Assembly (NCBI GenBank): GCA_007131295.1
Contig: SLQW01000095.1
Span: 1 to 52,577, forward strand
Direction of reading: 5' to 3'
Length of the DNA: 52,577 nt
Source of the DNA: Pseudomonadales bacterium
GTDB lineage: Bacteria > Pseudomonadota > Gammaproteobacteria > Pseudomonadales > Azotimanducaceae
Made by a program: the position numbers and the translations under genes. Shown here piece after piece: positions 9,729 to 19,860 of this stretch. Below the pieces are notes generated by a model. It worked only from the letters and a program-made list of their open reading frames with translations. It searched no databases and was not told the DNA's origin. Every line of letters starts with the position of its first letter. The stretch's first letter is position 1.

Positions 9729-10292
9729 TCAGGATGACTCCAGGCGAGGTTGGGGCAGGTGCGCGAGGAAGGTCCGCGCATAGCACAGCGGCAGAAACCA
9801 GGCGCCGGCCGCGGGCAGGCCGTGGCGCTGCTGCAGCAGGAACATGACGCCAAGCAGCGCAACGAGACCGACACCGCGCTGGGCAGCGGCAGGGGCGAGC
9901 GCGACCGCCAGGGCGCCGACGACGAGCAGGCCGCAGGCATCGAGCAACAGCACGACGTCCTGGTCGCGGAAGAGCCACACGAACCCCGCGATCACCAGGG
10001 ACTGCCAGACCAGGTGCAGTGCGAAGCGGGGCCAGCGTGCTTCAGGGCGATGGATCCAGGCCTTGCCCGAATGGTTCAGCGCCGCCATGAGCCCGGCACA
10101 GAGTTCGGCACTGAGCAGTGCAAGCAGCAGCCGCTCCAGCGGTGGCGCGGGTACCGTCAGCAGTCCGAGCAGGGCGCCGCCGCCGGCGGCGAGTGCGACA
10201 CGGAGGCGGTCGAGGGTGGTGGCGTCAGGACCCAGGTAGCGATCGAGCAGGCCAGTGGGACTGGCTCCCGGTTCTGTCTGTGGTGAGGACAT
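9729..10292 (-). CDS. hypothetical integral membrane protein
   Basis: 187 residues with an ATG at 10292. After a hydrophilic N-terminus of about 30 residues there are four or five hydrophobic segments (for example VALAAGGGALLGLLTV and LLLDACGLLVVGALAVALA). No motif is recognised. It is 12 bases downstream of the lipoamide dehydrogenase stop on the same strand and could be a last gene of that operon, or independent. Between its end and the kinase start at 9558 lie 170 bases with no feature I can identify. Confidence 0.6.
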   Translation of the reverse strand: MSSPQTEPGASPTGLLDRYLGPDATTLDRLRVALAAGGGALLGLLTVPAPPLERLLLALLSAELCAGLMAALNHSGKAWIHRPEARWPRFALHLVWQSLVIAGFVWLFRDQDVVLLLDACGLLVVGALAVALAPAAAQRGVGLVALLGVMFLLQQRHGLPAAGAWFLPLCYARTFLAHLPQPRLESS

Positions 10293-10304
10293 GAGCGCTC
10301 GGAT

Positions 10305-11708
10305 TCAGATGTGCAGCGCCCTATCGTACGCGGCGAGTACCGATTCGTGCATGGCCTCGGATACGGTCGGGTGCGGAAACACGGTAGCCATCAGTTCAGC
10401 TTCCGTTGTCTCGAGGCCCATGGCGATGTTGAAGCCCGCAATCAGTTCGGTGACACCAGGGCCGATCAGGTGCGCACCGAGCAATTCGCCGGTCCCCGCA
10501 TCGAAGATCGTCTTCACCAGCCCTTCCGGCTGACCGATGGCCAGCGCCTTGCCGTTGCCAATGAGCGGAAAGCGGCCAATCCGGATCTCGCGACCCCGTT
10601 CTACGGCCGCGCGTTCCGTCATGCCAACACTGGCGACCTGTGGGTGGGCGTAGGTGCAGGCCGGGATGCGTTCCTTCATCAGCGCGTGAGCGGTGCCGCC
10701 GGCCAGGTACTCCGCCAGCAGGACGCCCTCATGACTTGCCTTGTGAGCCAGGCATGGCGGGCCGGCTACGTCGCCGATGGCGTAGACGCCTGGTTCGCCG
10801 GTCTCGAGGCGGGCGTCGGTCTCGATGAAACCGCGATCGGTGGAAACGGCCGTGTTTTCGAGGCCCAGATCTTCGATGTTGCCGGTCACCCCCACCGCGA
10901 GGATAGCCCGGTCCACTTCGATTTCGCTGCCTTTGCCGTCCTGTTCGATCTGCACGGCGAGGCCCTCGCCTCGGGGCTCGAGACGCTGCACGGTGGCGCC
11001 GCAGCGGACGTCGATGCCGTCGGCTTCCAGAGCCCGTGCCATGCGCTCCGAGATCTCTTCGTCTTCCGTAGGCAGCACGTGAGGGAGCACCTCTACCACG
11101 GTGACCTGACTGCCGATGGCCCGGTAGAAGCTTGCGAACTCGATACCGATGGCGCCCGCACCGATGACCAGAAGCCGCTCGGGAAGCGATTTCGGCACCA
11201 TCGCCTCGCGCGCCGTCCATACGCGCTCGCCGTCGGCGCTTATGCTTGGCAGCTGTTTCGCACGTGCGCCGGTGGCGATGATGATGGCGTCGCTCTCGAG
11301 CATGGTTTCGCCGCCTTCCGTCAGCGCTACGGCCACCTGCCCGCCGCCGACCAGCCTTCCGTGCCCGTCGATGACGCTGACGCGATGCTTGCGCAGGAGT
11401 CCGCCGACGCCGCGATTGAGTTGTCCTGCCACGTTCCGGGAACGCTGCACCATGGCCGCAAGGTCGACTTCGGGCTTGCTGCGAATGCCGAGTTCCTCGC
11501 CGTGGCGCATTTCCCGCAGCACCTCGGCGGCGTGGAGCAGAGCCTTGGTCGGAATGCAGCCCCAGTTCAGGCAAACGCCACCGAGATGCTCGCGTTCGAC
11601 TACGGCAACCGTGAGGCCAAGCTGGGCCGCGCGGATCGCGGCGACGTAGCCTCCGGGGCCGGCGCCTAGGACGACGACGTCGAAGCTCTGGGTCGAGGAT
11701 GCACTCAT
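10305..11708 (-). CDS. lpdA: dihydrolipoyl dehydrogenase (E3 component)
   Basis: 467 residues, a flavoprotein disulfide oxidoreductase that reoxidises the dihydrolipoyl group of E2 with NAD+. Visible motifs: N-terminal FAD-binding GAGPGGYVAAIRAAQLG, the redox-active pair in GGVCLNWGCIPTKALL, the NAD-binding GAGAIGIEFASFY, the FAD-binding YAIGDVAG, and the C-terminal catalytic HPHPTVSE (usually HAHPTLSE), where the first of the two His residues is the general base. Length is normal for the family. The ATG at 11708 follows GGAG at 5 bases. It is the last enzyme gene of the five-gene 2-oxoacid-dehydrogenase operon and presumably serves the E2 encoded just upstream. Confidence 0.95.
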   Translation of the reverse strand: MSASSTQSFDVVVLGAGPGGYVAAIRAAQLGLTVAVVEREHLGGVCLNWGCIPTKALLHAAEVLREMRHGEELGIRSKPEVDLAAMVQRSRNVAGQLNRGVGGLLRKHRVSVIDGHGRLVGGGQVAVALTEGGETMLESDAIIIATGARAKQLPSISADGERVWTAREAMVPKSLPERLLVIGAGAIGIEFASFYRAIGSQVTVVEVLPHVLPTEDEEISERMARALEADGIDVRCGATVQRLEPRGEGLAVQIEQDGKGSEIEVDRAILAVGVTGNIEDLGLENTAVSTDRGFIETDARLETGEPGVYAIGDVAGPPCLAHKASHEGVLLAEYLAGGTAHALMKERIPACTYAHPQVASVGMTERAAVERGREIRIGRFPLIGNGKALAIGQPEGLVKTIFDAGTGELLGAHLIGPGVTELIAGFNIAMGLETTEAELMATVFPHPTVSEAMHESVLAAYDRALHI

Positions 11709-11755
11709 GTGTACTCCTTCAGTGCACGGGCGTAGCGCAGACGCGGACGCAGTCG

Positions 11756-13165
11756 TCAGATCAAGAGCCTATACGGTGACTCGAGCAGGTCGCGTACCGT
11801 GGCGAGAAACTGGGCGGCGGGCGCCCCGTCCACGACGCGATGATCCCAGGTCAGCGACAGCCGCATGCGCTTGCGCTTTACCGGTACGTCACCGTCCCAG
11901 CCGACGCCGTCGTAGATGCGGTTCACGCCCAGAATGCCTACCTGGGGCGCGTTCAGGATCGGCGTGAAGGAATCGACGCCGAACATGCCGAGCGCGGAAA
12001 CCGTGAACGTGCCCCCGGCCATGTCGTCGAGACCGAGCTTGTTGTTACGGGCCGCATCCGCGAGCCGCTTCGCCTCGATGGCGAGCCCCTTGATGCCGCG
12101 GCTGTCCGCATGCCGGATCACCGGGACCAGCAGACCTGCCTCGACGGCCACGGCCATGCCGACATGGACATCCTCATGGAGCAGGATTTCATCTTCGCCG
12201 AGCTCGCTGTTGAGCATGGGGTGGCGACGCAGGGCCTTGGCGACCGCCAGTATGATCAGGTCGGTGTAGGTCGGGCGGATGCCTTCCTCCTGCCACTCCG
12301 CCACCAGCAGTTCGCGCAGCTTCACCGCCTCGTCCATCTCGACTTCCATGTCCATGCTGAGCTGGGCGGTGCTCTGCAGAGACTCGAACATGCGCTGGGC
12401 GGTGGCTTTGCGGATGCCCTTGACCGGGATCCGGTCGCCGGGCGCGGGACCCTCCGCGACAGCCGGCCGCGAGGCCGGTGCACGCGCTGCAGCTTCCACG
12501 TCTGCCCGGGTGATGCGACCGTTGGGTCCGGTCCCTTGCACCCGGCTCAGATCGACGCCGAGCTCGGCGGCGACGCGACGGGCGAGTGGCGATACGCGCG
12601 CCTCCTCGTCGCCGCCTGCGGCGGTCGCCTGGTCTGCTCGCTTCGCTGCCGGGGCCGCATCGGCCGCGGCCTGGACGTCGGCCTCGACGATGCGCCCGCC
12701 CGGCCCGCTTCCGGAAATTGTGGTGATGTCGACACCGAGTTCGCCTGCGAGGCGGCGGGCGGCCGGGGAGGAGAGAATTCGCTCACCGTCTCCGCGCGCC
12801 GCCGGAGCTGCGGCGGTAGCCTGTTGCGGCTGCTCTGCCGCAGGCGTGGACTCCTGTGCAGCGGCGGGCGCAGCGGCCGCTTCGGCCTCGGCCTCGGCCC
12901 CGGCCCCGACGTCGTCGGGAATGGTCTCGTTCGCGCCGTAGATGTAGCCGATGACCTGTCCGGGTACGCAGGATACGCCGGGCTCTACCAAGTGCTTGAC
13001 GGTGCCGCTGGCCTCCGCCTCCACATCCAGGTTGATCTTTTCCGTCTCCATCCGATAGAGCAGCTGGCCCACCTTGACCTTGCCACCGTCCGGAATGCAC
13101 CACTCCTCCACCATGCCTTCGGACATGGTCATGCCGGCCTTCACCAGATAGATCTCAGTGGGCAT
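11756..13165 (-). CDS. acoC: dihydrolipoamide acetyltransferase (E2) with tandem E3/E1-binding domains, acetoin dehydrogenase type
   Basis: 469 residues; the ATG at 13165 has GGAGG 6 bases upstream. Domains: lipoyl domain (about 1-78) with lipoylation site K43 in METEKINLD; an Ala/Pro/Glu linker; a first peripheral-subunit-binding domain (about 130-166, SSPAARRLAGELGVD ... GPGGRI); a second (about 190-225, VSPLARRVAAELGVD ... GPNGRI); and the acyltransferase core ending in the catalytic DHRVVDG. Most E2 proteins have one binding domain; two in tandem is unusual. The enzyme transfers the acetyl group from E1-bound hydroxyethyl-TPP to CoA. Assignment to acetoin rather than pyruvate rests mainly on the neighbouring acoX. 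Confidence 0.88.
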   Translation of the reverse strand: MPTEIYLVKAGMTMSEGMVEEWCIPDGGKVKVGQLLYRMETEKINLDVEAEASGTVKHLVEPGVSCVPGQVIGYIYGANETIPDDVGAGAEAEAEAAAAPAAAQESTPAAEQPQQATAAAPAARGDGERILSSPAARRLAGELGVDITTISGSGPGGRIVEADVQAAADAAPAAKRADQATAAGGDEEARVSPLARRVAAELGVDLSRVQGTGPNGRITRADVEAAARAPASRPAVAEGPAPGDRIPVKGIRKATAQRMFESLQSTAQLSMDMEVEMDEAVKLRELLVAEWQEEGIRPTYTDLIILAVAKALRRHPMLNSELGEDEILLHEDVHVGMAVAVEAGLLVPVIRHADSRGIKGLAIEAKRLADAARNNKLGLDDMAGGTFTVSALGMFGVDSFTPILNAPQVGILGVNRIYDGVGWDGDVPVKRKRMRLSLTWDHRVVDGAPAAQFLATVRDLLESPYRLLI

Positions 13166-13204
13166 TGCTCCCTCCACGTTCGCGTTCTGTTGTCGGCCGC
13201 CCCA

Positions 13205-14218
13205 TCAGCCCGCCGATCGTTTACTTCGCGCCGCGCCATCGAGGCGGTAGAGTCCGCGCTCGGCTGCGAGGCGCATGGTGCGGGCGACGTCGATGACCCA
13301 GGGCCCGTTGCGCGCCAGCCGCAGCAGCGCCATCTGGCCTGGTTTCAGTACCCGCTCGCGCTCACCGTCGAACGCGAGGACGCAGGGTCCGGTGACCTCC
13401 ACGTCTTCATCGAAGGCGAGGACGCGGGTCGCTTCAACACCTATGGTCTGATAAAGGCCCGGCGCAATGGGCGCAGCAACGGGGTCCCCCTTCGGCCCGA
13501 GCTCGAGCAGCAGGCCACAGTCCTCGTCCACGCCGAGCGGTCGTACGAGACCGCCGATCGACGTGATGCCTGCCGCGGCCGGGTCGGCACGGGTCAGGAG
13601 CGCGAGGCGCAGCATCTCTCCCGCGAGCAGGGCGCGGCTGCCAACGAATCGCTCCGCCGTCACCACCGCGTCGATGAGAGCGATATCATCGTGCTCCCCT
13701 TCGACCGTCACGCTGATCGCCTTGGCGCGGTCGGCAGCTTCGGCGAGCGGGATCCGTCCGCTGGTTACCAGTCCCGCGGCGGCGCCTGCGAGCGTGGCCT
13801 CCACCAGCACCGGGAAGACGTTGTTGGTCCCGGTGGAAATCGGCAACAGCGGCGCGTCGCGCCAGCCGAGGACGAACGCGCGGTTGGTACCGTCGCCGCC
13901 CAGCGTCAGTACCGCGCCGCAGCCGGCGTCTGCCAGCGCGCGCGCACCTGCCACAGTGTCCAGCACGCTGCCGGTGCGGGGTGCGTCCACCGCTTCTGCG
14001 CTGAGTGCGTCTTCGACCTCGAGCAGCGCGGATCGGGCGATCTCGTGAGAGTCCGGCAGATACCGCACCTCCTGTGCGCCGGCATGGATCGCACCGACGA
14101 GCGCGCGCCGGACGATGGCGCGCTTTTCCTGGTTGTCGAACACGGACGCGCGCGCCACCAGCCGGCGGATATCCTTGCCGGACGCCGGATTGACCGCGAT
14201 GCCGAGCGGAGCCGTCAT
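13205..14218 (-). CDS. acoX: AcoX-like protein of the ATP-NAD kinase family
   Basis: 337 residues with the NAD-kinase/diacylglycerol-kinase fold signature: an N-terminal AVNPASGKD strand-loop and the phosphate-binding LTLGGDGTNR, followed by STGTNNVFP, which parallels the GT(N)N loop of the family. AcoX is encoded in acetoin catabolism clusters, but its biochemical role is not established. It sits between the E1 beta and E2 genes of the operon, 20 bases after E1 beta and 39 bases before E2, and its presence is the main reason for calling this an acetoin-type complex. Confidence 0.85.
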   Translation of the reverse strand: MTAPLGIAVNPASGKDIRRLVARASVFDNQEKRAIVRRALVGAIHAGAQEVRYLPDSHEIARSALLEVEDALSAEAVDAPRTGSVLDTVAGARALADAGCGAVLTLGGDGTNRAFVLGWRDAPLLPISTGTNNVFPVLVEATLAGAAAGLVTSGRIPLAEAADRAKAISVTVEGEHDDIALIDAVVTAERFVGSRALLAGEMLRLALLTRADPAAAGITSIGGLVRPLGVDEDCGLLLELGPKGDPVAAPIAPGLYQTIGVEATRVLAFDEDVEVTGPCVLAFDGERERVLKPGQMALLRLARNGPWVIDVARTMRLAAERGLYRLDGAARSKRSAG

Positions 14219-14238
14219 AGCAGCAGGCCGCAGGTGCT

Positions 14239-15249
14239 TCAGATACCGATCAGACGGCGCGTCTCGGCGACGATGCGCTTGGCATTGGGCATGTAGCTCT
14301 GCTCCAGCGACGGGCTGTAGGGAACGGGCGAGAACGGCGCGCCCACCCTGCCGATCGGTGCATCGAGATAATCGAACGCGAGTTCCTGGATCTGCGCTGC
14401 GAGTTCGCCGCCGAAGCCCCCGAAGCGTACCGCCTCGTGCACGATCATCGCCCGGTGCGTCTTCTTGACCGATGCCACGATGGTATCGGTGTCGAGGGGC
14501 TGCAGGCTCCTGAGATCGATCACCTCGGCGTCGATGCCGTGTTCCTTGAGTTGGTCCGCCGCCTGCAATGCTTCGTGCACCATGCGGCTGAAAGCGATGA
14601 TCGTCAGATTAGTGCCCTCGCGGATCACGTTCGCCTTGCCGATGGGCACTTCATAGGCACCTTCGGGCACCGGGCCTTCGAGCGCCAGCGAAAGTTTGTT
14701 GAGGATGACGAACACCGGATTGTCGTCGCGGCAGGCGGAAATGATCAGACCCTTGGCGTCGTAGGGCGTTGCCGGTGCGACGACTTTCAGACCGGGGAGA
14801 TGCGTCAACCAGGCCTCCAGACTCTGGGAATGCTGGGCCGCCAGGCTCATGCCGGCGCCCGACATGGTCAGTACCGTCACCGGCAGCTTGGCGTGGCCGC
14901 CGAACATATAGCGCATCTTCGCCATCTGGTTCGCCACTTCGTCCATGCACTCGCCGAGAAAGTCCATGAACATGAGGTCGATGATGGGGCGGCACCCGGT
15001 TGCTGCAGCGCCGATGCCGAGCCCCATGATGCCCTTCTCGGAGATCGGCGTATCGATCACGCGCTCGGGACCGAACTGCTCGAGCAGGCCCTGGTAGTAG
15101 CCGAATACGCTGCCCGCACCGGCGACGTCTTCGCCGGCCACGAATGCGTCCGGCTGCTCTAAGAGGACTTCCCGCACGCCTTCGGTGATGGCGTTCACAT
15201 AGGCCAGCTTGCGCTCTGCCTGGGCGGTATCGAGTTGTGCTTCAGCCAT
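14239..15249 (-). CDS. acoB: 2-oxoacid (acetoin) dehydrogenase E1 component, beta subunit
   Basis: 336 residues; the ATG at 15249 has AAGGAG about 9 bases upstream. It is the TPP-dependent dehydrogenase beta chain: the opening YVNAITEGVREVL, GEDVAGAGSVFG, the TPP-binding ERVIDTPISEKGIMGLGIGA, and the C-terminal transketolase-C domain with VIDLRSLQPLDTDTIVASVKKT. With the alpha subunit it forms the heterotetramer that decarboxylates or cleaves the 2-oxo substrate, giving hydroxyethyl-TPP and passing it to lipoyl-E2. The alpha gene lies 22 bases upstream. Pyruvate dehydrogenase E1 beta of the same family is the alternative. Confidence 0.9.
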   Translation of the reverse strand: MAEAQLDTAQAERKLAYVNAITEGVREVLLEQPDAFVAGEDVAGAGSVFGYYQGLLEQFGPERVIDTPISEKGIMGLGIGAAATGCRPIIDLMFMDFLGECMDEVANQMAKMRYMFGGHAKLPVTVLTMSGAGMSLAAQHSQSLEAWLTHLPGLKVVAPATPYDAKGLIISACRDDNPVFVILNKLSLALEGPVPEGAYEVPIGKANVIREGTNLTIIAFSRMVHEALQAADQLKEHGIDAEVIDLRSLQPLDTDTIVASVKKTHRAMIVHEAVRFGGFGGELAAQIQELAFDYLDAPIGRVGAPFSPVPYSPSLEQSYMPNAKRIVAETRRLIGI

Positions 15250-15271
15250 GGTGGTTGCTCCTTGGCAGGGC

Positions 15272-16252
15272 TCAGGCCTGAACGTAGTAGACGTCGTCGA
15301 GCAGTTCCGAAGGGTCCGGGAGCGGACTCTTCTCGGCGAACTCGATCGCTTGCTTGGCGTCTTCGCGAATGCGCTTGTGGATGTTGGTGATCTTGCGCTT
15401 CGTAAGAATGCCCTGTTCCACGAGACGGCTCTCGAGCATCGTGATCGGATCGCGCTGCTTCCAATGTTCGACTTCTTCGTCGGTCCGGTAGGAGAGCCCC
15501 ATGCCGCGGACGCCGACGTGGTCGTAGTAGCGGTAGGTCTTGCACTCGAGCAGCGTCGGACCTTCCCCCTTGCGTGCGCGTGCAACCGCCTCGCCTGCGG
15601 CTTCGTACACGGCGATTGCGTCCATGCCGTCGACGACCACTCCCGGCATGCCGTAGCCGGCAGCGCGATCCGCGACGTCGACGATGGCCTGATGGGCGTC
15701 CTGGCGCGTGTACTCGCCGAAGCCGTTGTTTTCGCAGACCAGGATCAGGGGCAGCTTGTAGAGCGCGGCCATGTTGGCGGCCTCGTGAAACGACCCTTCG
15801 TTGCTTGCGCCGTCTCCGAAGAAGCTGACGGCGACTTCTTGCGTCTTGCGGTATTTCTTCGCAAAAGCTGCCCCCATCGCGATGGGAATGCCTCCGCCTA
15901 CGATGCCGTTGGCGCCGAGCATGCCGATCTCCATGTTGCAGATATGCATGCTGCCGCCTCGGCCCTTGCAGTAGCCGTCTGCCTTGCCGTAGAGCTCTGC
16001 GTACATTTCCTTGAACGCGCCGCCCTTGGCGACGACGTGACCATGTCCACGGTGGGTGCTGGTGATGTGATCATCGTCGTTGAGATGAACCATCACGCCT
16101 GAGGCGACGGCTTCCTGACCGACGTACAGGTGCAGGGCCCCCGGGACCTTGCCGTTCTCCATGAGCTTGCCCGCTTCCTCTTCGAAAATACGGATACGGA
16201 CCATGCGCTCGTGCATGTCGAGCAGGACGGCGTCAGTGGCTTGAATCGTCAC
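15272..16252 (-). CDS. acoA: 2-oxoacid (acetoin) dehydrogenase E1 component, alpha subunit
   Basis: 326 residues from a GTG at 16252, preferred because GGGGAGA stands about 8 bases upstream and the resulting length fits the family; a longer in-frame reading would add an unlikely leader. The TPP/Mg-binding motif is present (GDGASNEGSFHEAANMAALY ... CENNGFGEYT), as are HLYVGQEAVASG, STHRGHGH and the phosphorylation-loop-like YRYYDHVG. It is the first gene of the acoA-acoB-acoX-acoC-lpdA operon and pairs with the beta subunit. The promoter must lie in the 162-base gap shared with the divergent phosphatase at 16415, where two dyad repeats are visible. No sigma-54 activator gene of the AcoR type is present in the window. 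Confidence 0.9.
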   Translation of the reverse strand: MTIQATDAVLLDMHERMVRIRIFEEEAGKLMENGKVPGALHLYVGQEAVASGVMVHLNDDDHITSTHRGHGHVVAKGGAFKEMYAELYGKADGYCKGRGGSMHICNMEIGMLGANGIVGGGIPIAMGAAFAKKYRKTQEVAVSFFGDGASNEGSFHEAANMAALYKLPLILVCENNGFGEYTRQDAHQAIVDVADRAAGYGMPGVVVDGMDAIAVYEAAGEAVARARKGEGPTLLECKTYRYYDHVGVRGMGLSYRTDEEVEHWKQRDPITMLESRLVEQGILTKRKITNIHKRIREDAKQAIEFAEKSPLPDPSELLDDVYYVQA

Positions 16253-16289
16253 CGAGGAGTCTCCCCTTGTTCGCTGGCTGTTGTCGGGT

Positions 16290-16358
16290 CCGGTAAAACC
16301 GGTTGCCGAGGATACCCAAAACAATCACAGGTGTCTGTAATGGCGTGATCGACAGACA
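16290..16358. promoter_or_regulatory. two inverted repeats between acoA and the HisN-like gene
   Basis: The divergent intergenic region carries CCGGT-AAA-ACCGG at 16290-16302 and a longer-spaced dyad TGTCTGT (16332-16338) with ACAGACA (16352-16358), 7 bp arms and 13 bases between. Either could bind a dimeric regulator of the acetoin-type operon or of the phosphatase. I recognise no known consensus. I see no convincing sigma-54 -24/-12 pair on the acoA strand. Confidence 0.35.
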
Positions 16359-16414
16359 GCCGTGCGGACGACCTGCCATAATCCGCGCCCGACGCTGGTA
16401 GTAATGGCCACGGC

Positions 16415-17233
16415 ATGACGCTCGCACCCAACGGGCCCGACGCGGGGGCGCTCAAGGTCTTCGAACGCTTCGCGCGGGCGCTGCTCGAGGAAGCGGGCGC
16501 GCGAGCGCTGGAGTATTTCCGGCGCTCGCCGGAGGTTCACGATAAGGCGCCCGCAGGGGCAGCGCTCGATCCGGTCACCGAGGCCGATCGTGCGGTGGAA
16601 GCGCACATCCGTGCGGGCATCCGCGCCCGCTACCCCGATCATGGTCTTTTCGGCGAGGAGCAGGCGGACGAACCGGGCCGGTCGGAGCTGGCATGGACGA
16701 TCGATCCCATCGACGGCACTCGAGGCTTCATGTCGGGCTTCGTGCACTGGGGCGTCCTGCTCGCCCTGTGCTATCGGTCGCAGCCCATATTGGGCCTGGT
16801 GCATCAGCCCTACATCGGAGAAACCTGGGCGGCGTCGGCCCACGGTGCGTGCTTCTACAGGAGTGGGTCCGAGATCGCGATCGCGACCCGTCGCTGTCCG
16901 GAGCTCAGCGTCGCCACGCTCGCCACGACTGATCCCTATCTGTTCGAAGGTGCGGAAGCCGATGCCTTCGCGTCGCTGCGCCGGCAGGTGCGCCTCACGC
17001 GCTACGGCGCGGACTGTTACGCCTACTGCATGCTCGCCATGGGCCAGCTCGATCTGGTGGTCGAGTCCGGGCTCAAGCCCTGGGACGTGCAGGCGCTGAT
17101 ACCCATCGTGACGGGCGCTGGCGGCGTCATCAGCGACTGGCGCGGCGGGGACTGCAGCGGCGGTGGCCAGGTGATCGCTGCAGGTGATATCGCGTTGCAC
17201 CGCGCGGCGCTCGCGTATCTTGAACTGACTTAG
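16415..17233 (+). CDS. inositol monophosphatase family protein, probably histidinol-phosphatase (HisN)
   Basis: 272 residues. The Mg2+/Li+-dependent phosphatase motifs are clear: DPVTEADRAVE, FGEEQ (metal-binding Glu), DPIDGTRGFMSG and the C-terminal KPWDVQALIPIVTGAGGV. In the HisN branch the second motif reads DPIDGT(R/K)xF with a following G.P/H.W pattern, and here GFVHWG follows, so L-histidinol-phosphate hydrolysis in histidine synthesis is the best guess. Inositol-1-phosphatase or 3'(2'),5'-bisphosphate nucleotidase activity cannot be excluded. It is divergent from acoA and lies upstream of the CoA transferase, not in a his operon. Confidence 0.8.
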   Translation: MTLAPNGPDAGALKVFERFARALLEEAGARALEYFRRSPEVHDKAPAGAALDPVTEADRAVEAHIRAGIRARYPDHGLFGEEQADEPGRSELAWTIDPIDGTRGFMSGFVHWGVLLALCYRSQPILGLVHQPYIGETWAASAHGACFYRSGSEIAIATRRCPELSVATLATTDPYLFEGAEADAFASLRRQVRLTRYGADCYAYCMLAMGQLDLVVESGLKPWDVQALIPIVTGAGGVISDWRGGDCSGGGQVIAAGDIALHRAALAYLELT

Positions 17234-17315
17234 GGCCGATACGGGTCTTGACTCCCTGCCGCCCGTTCGGGGCTGAGTCCGGCGCGCATGGATGTCGTGC
17301 AGACGAGGAGGTGAT

Positions 17316-18485
17316 GTGAAGCTCGAAGGTATCCGGGTTCTGGACCTGTCGCTGTTTCTGCCGGGTCCGACCGCGAGTCTGATGATGGCGGATCACGGTG
17401 CGGAAGTGATCAAGATCGAGACGCTCGACGAGGGCGAGCCGAACCGGCACATCGGCCAGCGTCGTGGGACGCCGCCCGAGGACGTGTCGGTGTACTTCGA
17501 CTGCACGCATCGCGGTAAACGCAGCCTCACGCTGAATCTGAAGGCCGAGGAGGGTCGGGAGATCTTCTTCCGACTCGTGGACACGGCCGATGTGGTCATC
17601 GAAGCTTTCCGGCCCGGTGTGGTGCAGCGCCTCGGCGTCGACTACGCGACCGTCGCGGCGCGCAACCCGCGCATCATCTATGCCTCCATATCGGCGTTCG
17701 GGCAAACCGGACCGCTTGTGAGCCGTCCCGCCCACGACCTTGCGGTGGAAGCCACCTGTGGTCTGCTGTCGGTGAACGTGGACGCCGAGGGGCGGCCCTG
17801 CCTGCCGGCTATGCCCGCCGGCGACATGCTGGCGGCGACATTGACTCTGGCCGGCGTGGCCATGGCTCTGTATCGACGCGAGCAGACAGGCCGCGGCGAC
17901 TATCTCGATCTCGCCATGATGGACTCCATACTCGCATGCATGCCGAACAGCATGGGGGCGGCTCTCGGCGAGCGGCGCGCTCCGGTGCCTGAAGAAGAAC
18001 GCATCTGGGGCGGCAACGCGTTTTATCGGATCTATACCTGCGCCGACGGCGAGTACGTGGTTCTCGGCGGGGTGGAAATGAAGTTCGTCCGCAATCTCCT
18101 CACTGCGCTCGGGCGTGAAGACCTGATTCCCCTTTGCCGCCAGCCCGGGGCAGGGCAGCGGCCGGTGATCGAGTTTCTCGAGGCCACGTTCGCAAGCCGG
18201 ACCCGGAATGAATGGGAGGCATTCATGGCCGATCTCGACGTCTGCTTCGCGGCCGTCAACGATCTGCGCAGTGGCCTCGATCACCCTCAGGTGCGGGCAC
18301 GGGAGATGGTGCTTGAGGACCACCGCGGCCACGAGCATCTTGGGGTACCCCTGAAGTTCGCCAACGAGCCGGCTCGGCCGCGCCTGCAGGCCCCGGCGCA
18401 CGGTGCCGACACAGATGCGCTGCTCGCGGAGCTCGGTTTCGATGCTGCAGACCGCGGACGTTTGCGGGACGACGGCGTCTGCTGA
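17316..18485 (+). CDS. CaiB/BaiF family (family III) CoA transferase
   Basis: 389 residues from a GTG at 17316, chosen for GGAGG about 5 bases upstream. The N-terminal GIRVLDLSLFLPGPTASLMMADHGAEVIKIE pattern is the family signature. The nucleophilic Asp expected at the end of strand is in RPAHDLAVEAT, and LDLAMMDSILACM follows. Such enzymes move CoA between an acyl-CoA donor and a carboxylic acid acceptor. The acceptor is not predictable. The gene converges on the TRAP transporter genes, which might import its substrate, but the link is only positional. Confidence 0.88.
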   Translation: MKLEGIRVLDLSLFLPGPTASLMMADHGAEVIKIETLDEGEPNRHIGQRRGTPPEDVSVYFDCTHRGKRSLTLNLKAEEGREIFFRLVDTADVVIEAFRPGVVQRLGVDYATVAARNPRIIYASISAFGQTGPLVSRPAHDLAVEATCGLLSVNVDAEGRPCLPAMPAGDMLAATLTLAGVAMALYRREQTGRGDYLDLAMMDSILACMPNSMGAALGERRAPVPEEERIWGGNAFYRIYTCADGEYVVLGGVEMKFVRNLLTALGREDLIPLCRQPGAGQRPVIEFLEATFASRTRNEWEAFMADLDVCFAAVNDLRSGLDHPQVRAREMVLEDHRGHEHLGVPLKFANEPARPRLQAPAHGADTDALLAELGFDAADRGRLRDDGVC

Positions 18486-18498
18486 TGCAGGTTCGAGC

Positions 18499-19859
<1,361 letters not shown>

Positions 19860-19860
<1 letters not shown>

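Noticed and set aside
11840..14296. A very long open frame on the plus strand opposite acoC and acoX
   Set aside because: It is fully antisense to two well-supported genes, has no family features, and long shadow frames are expected at this GC content.
16253..16414. Possible sigma-54 promoter for the aco operon (TGGCAG on the minus strand)
   Set aside because: The -12 element GC is not followed by the expected TTGCA-like spacing, so it is no better than chance.
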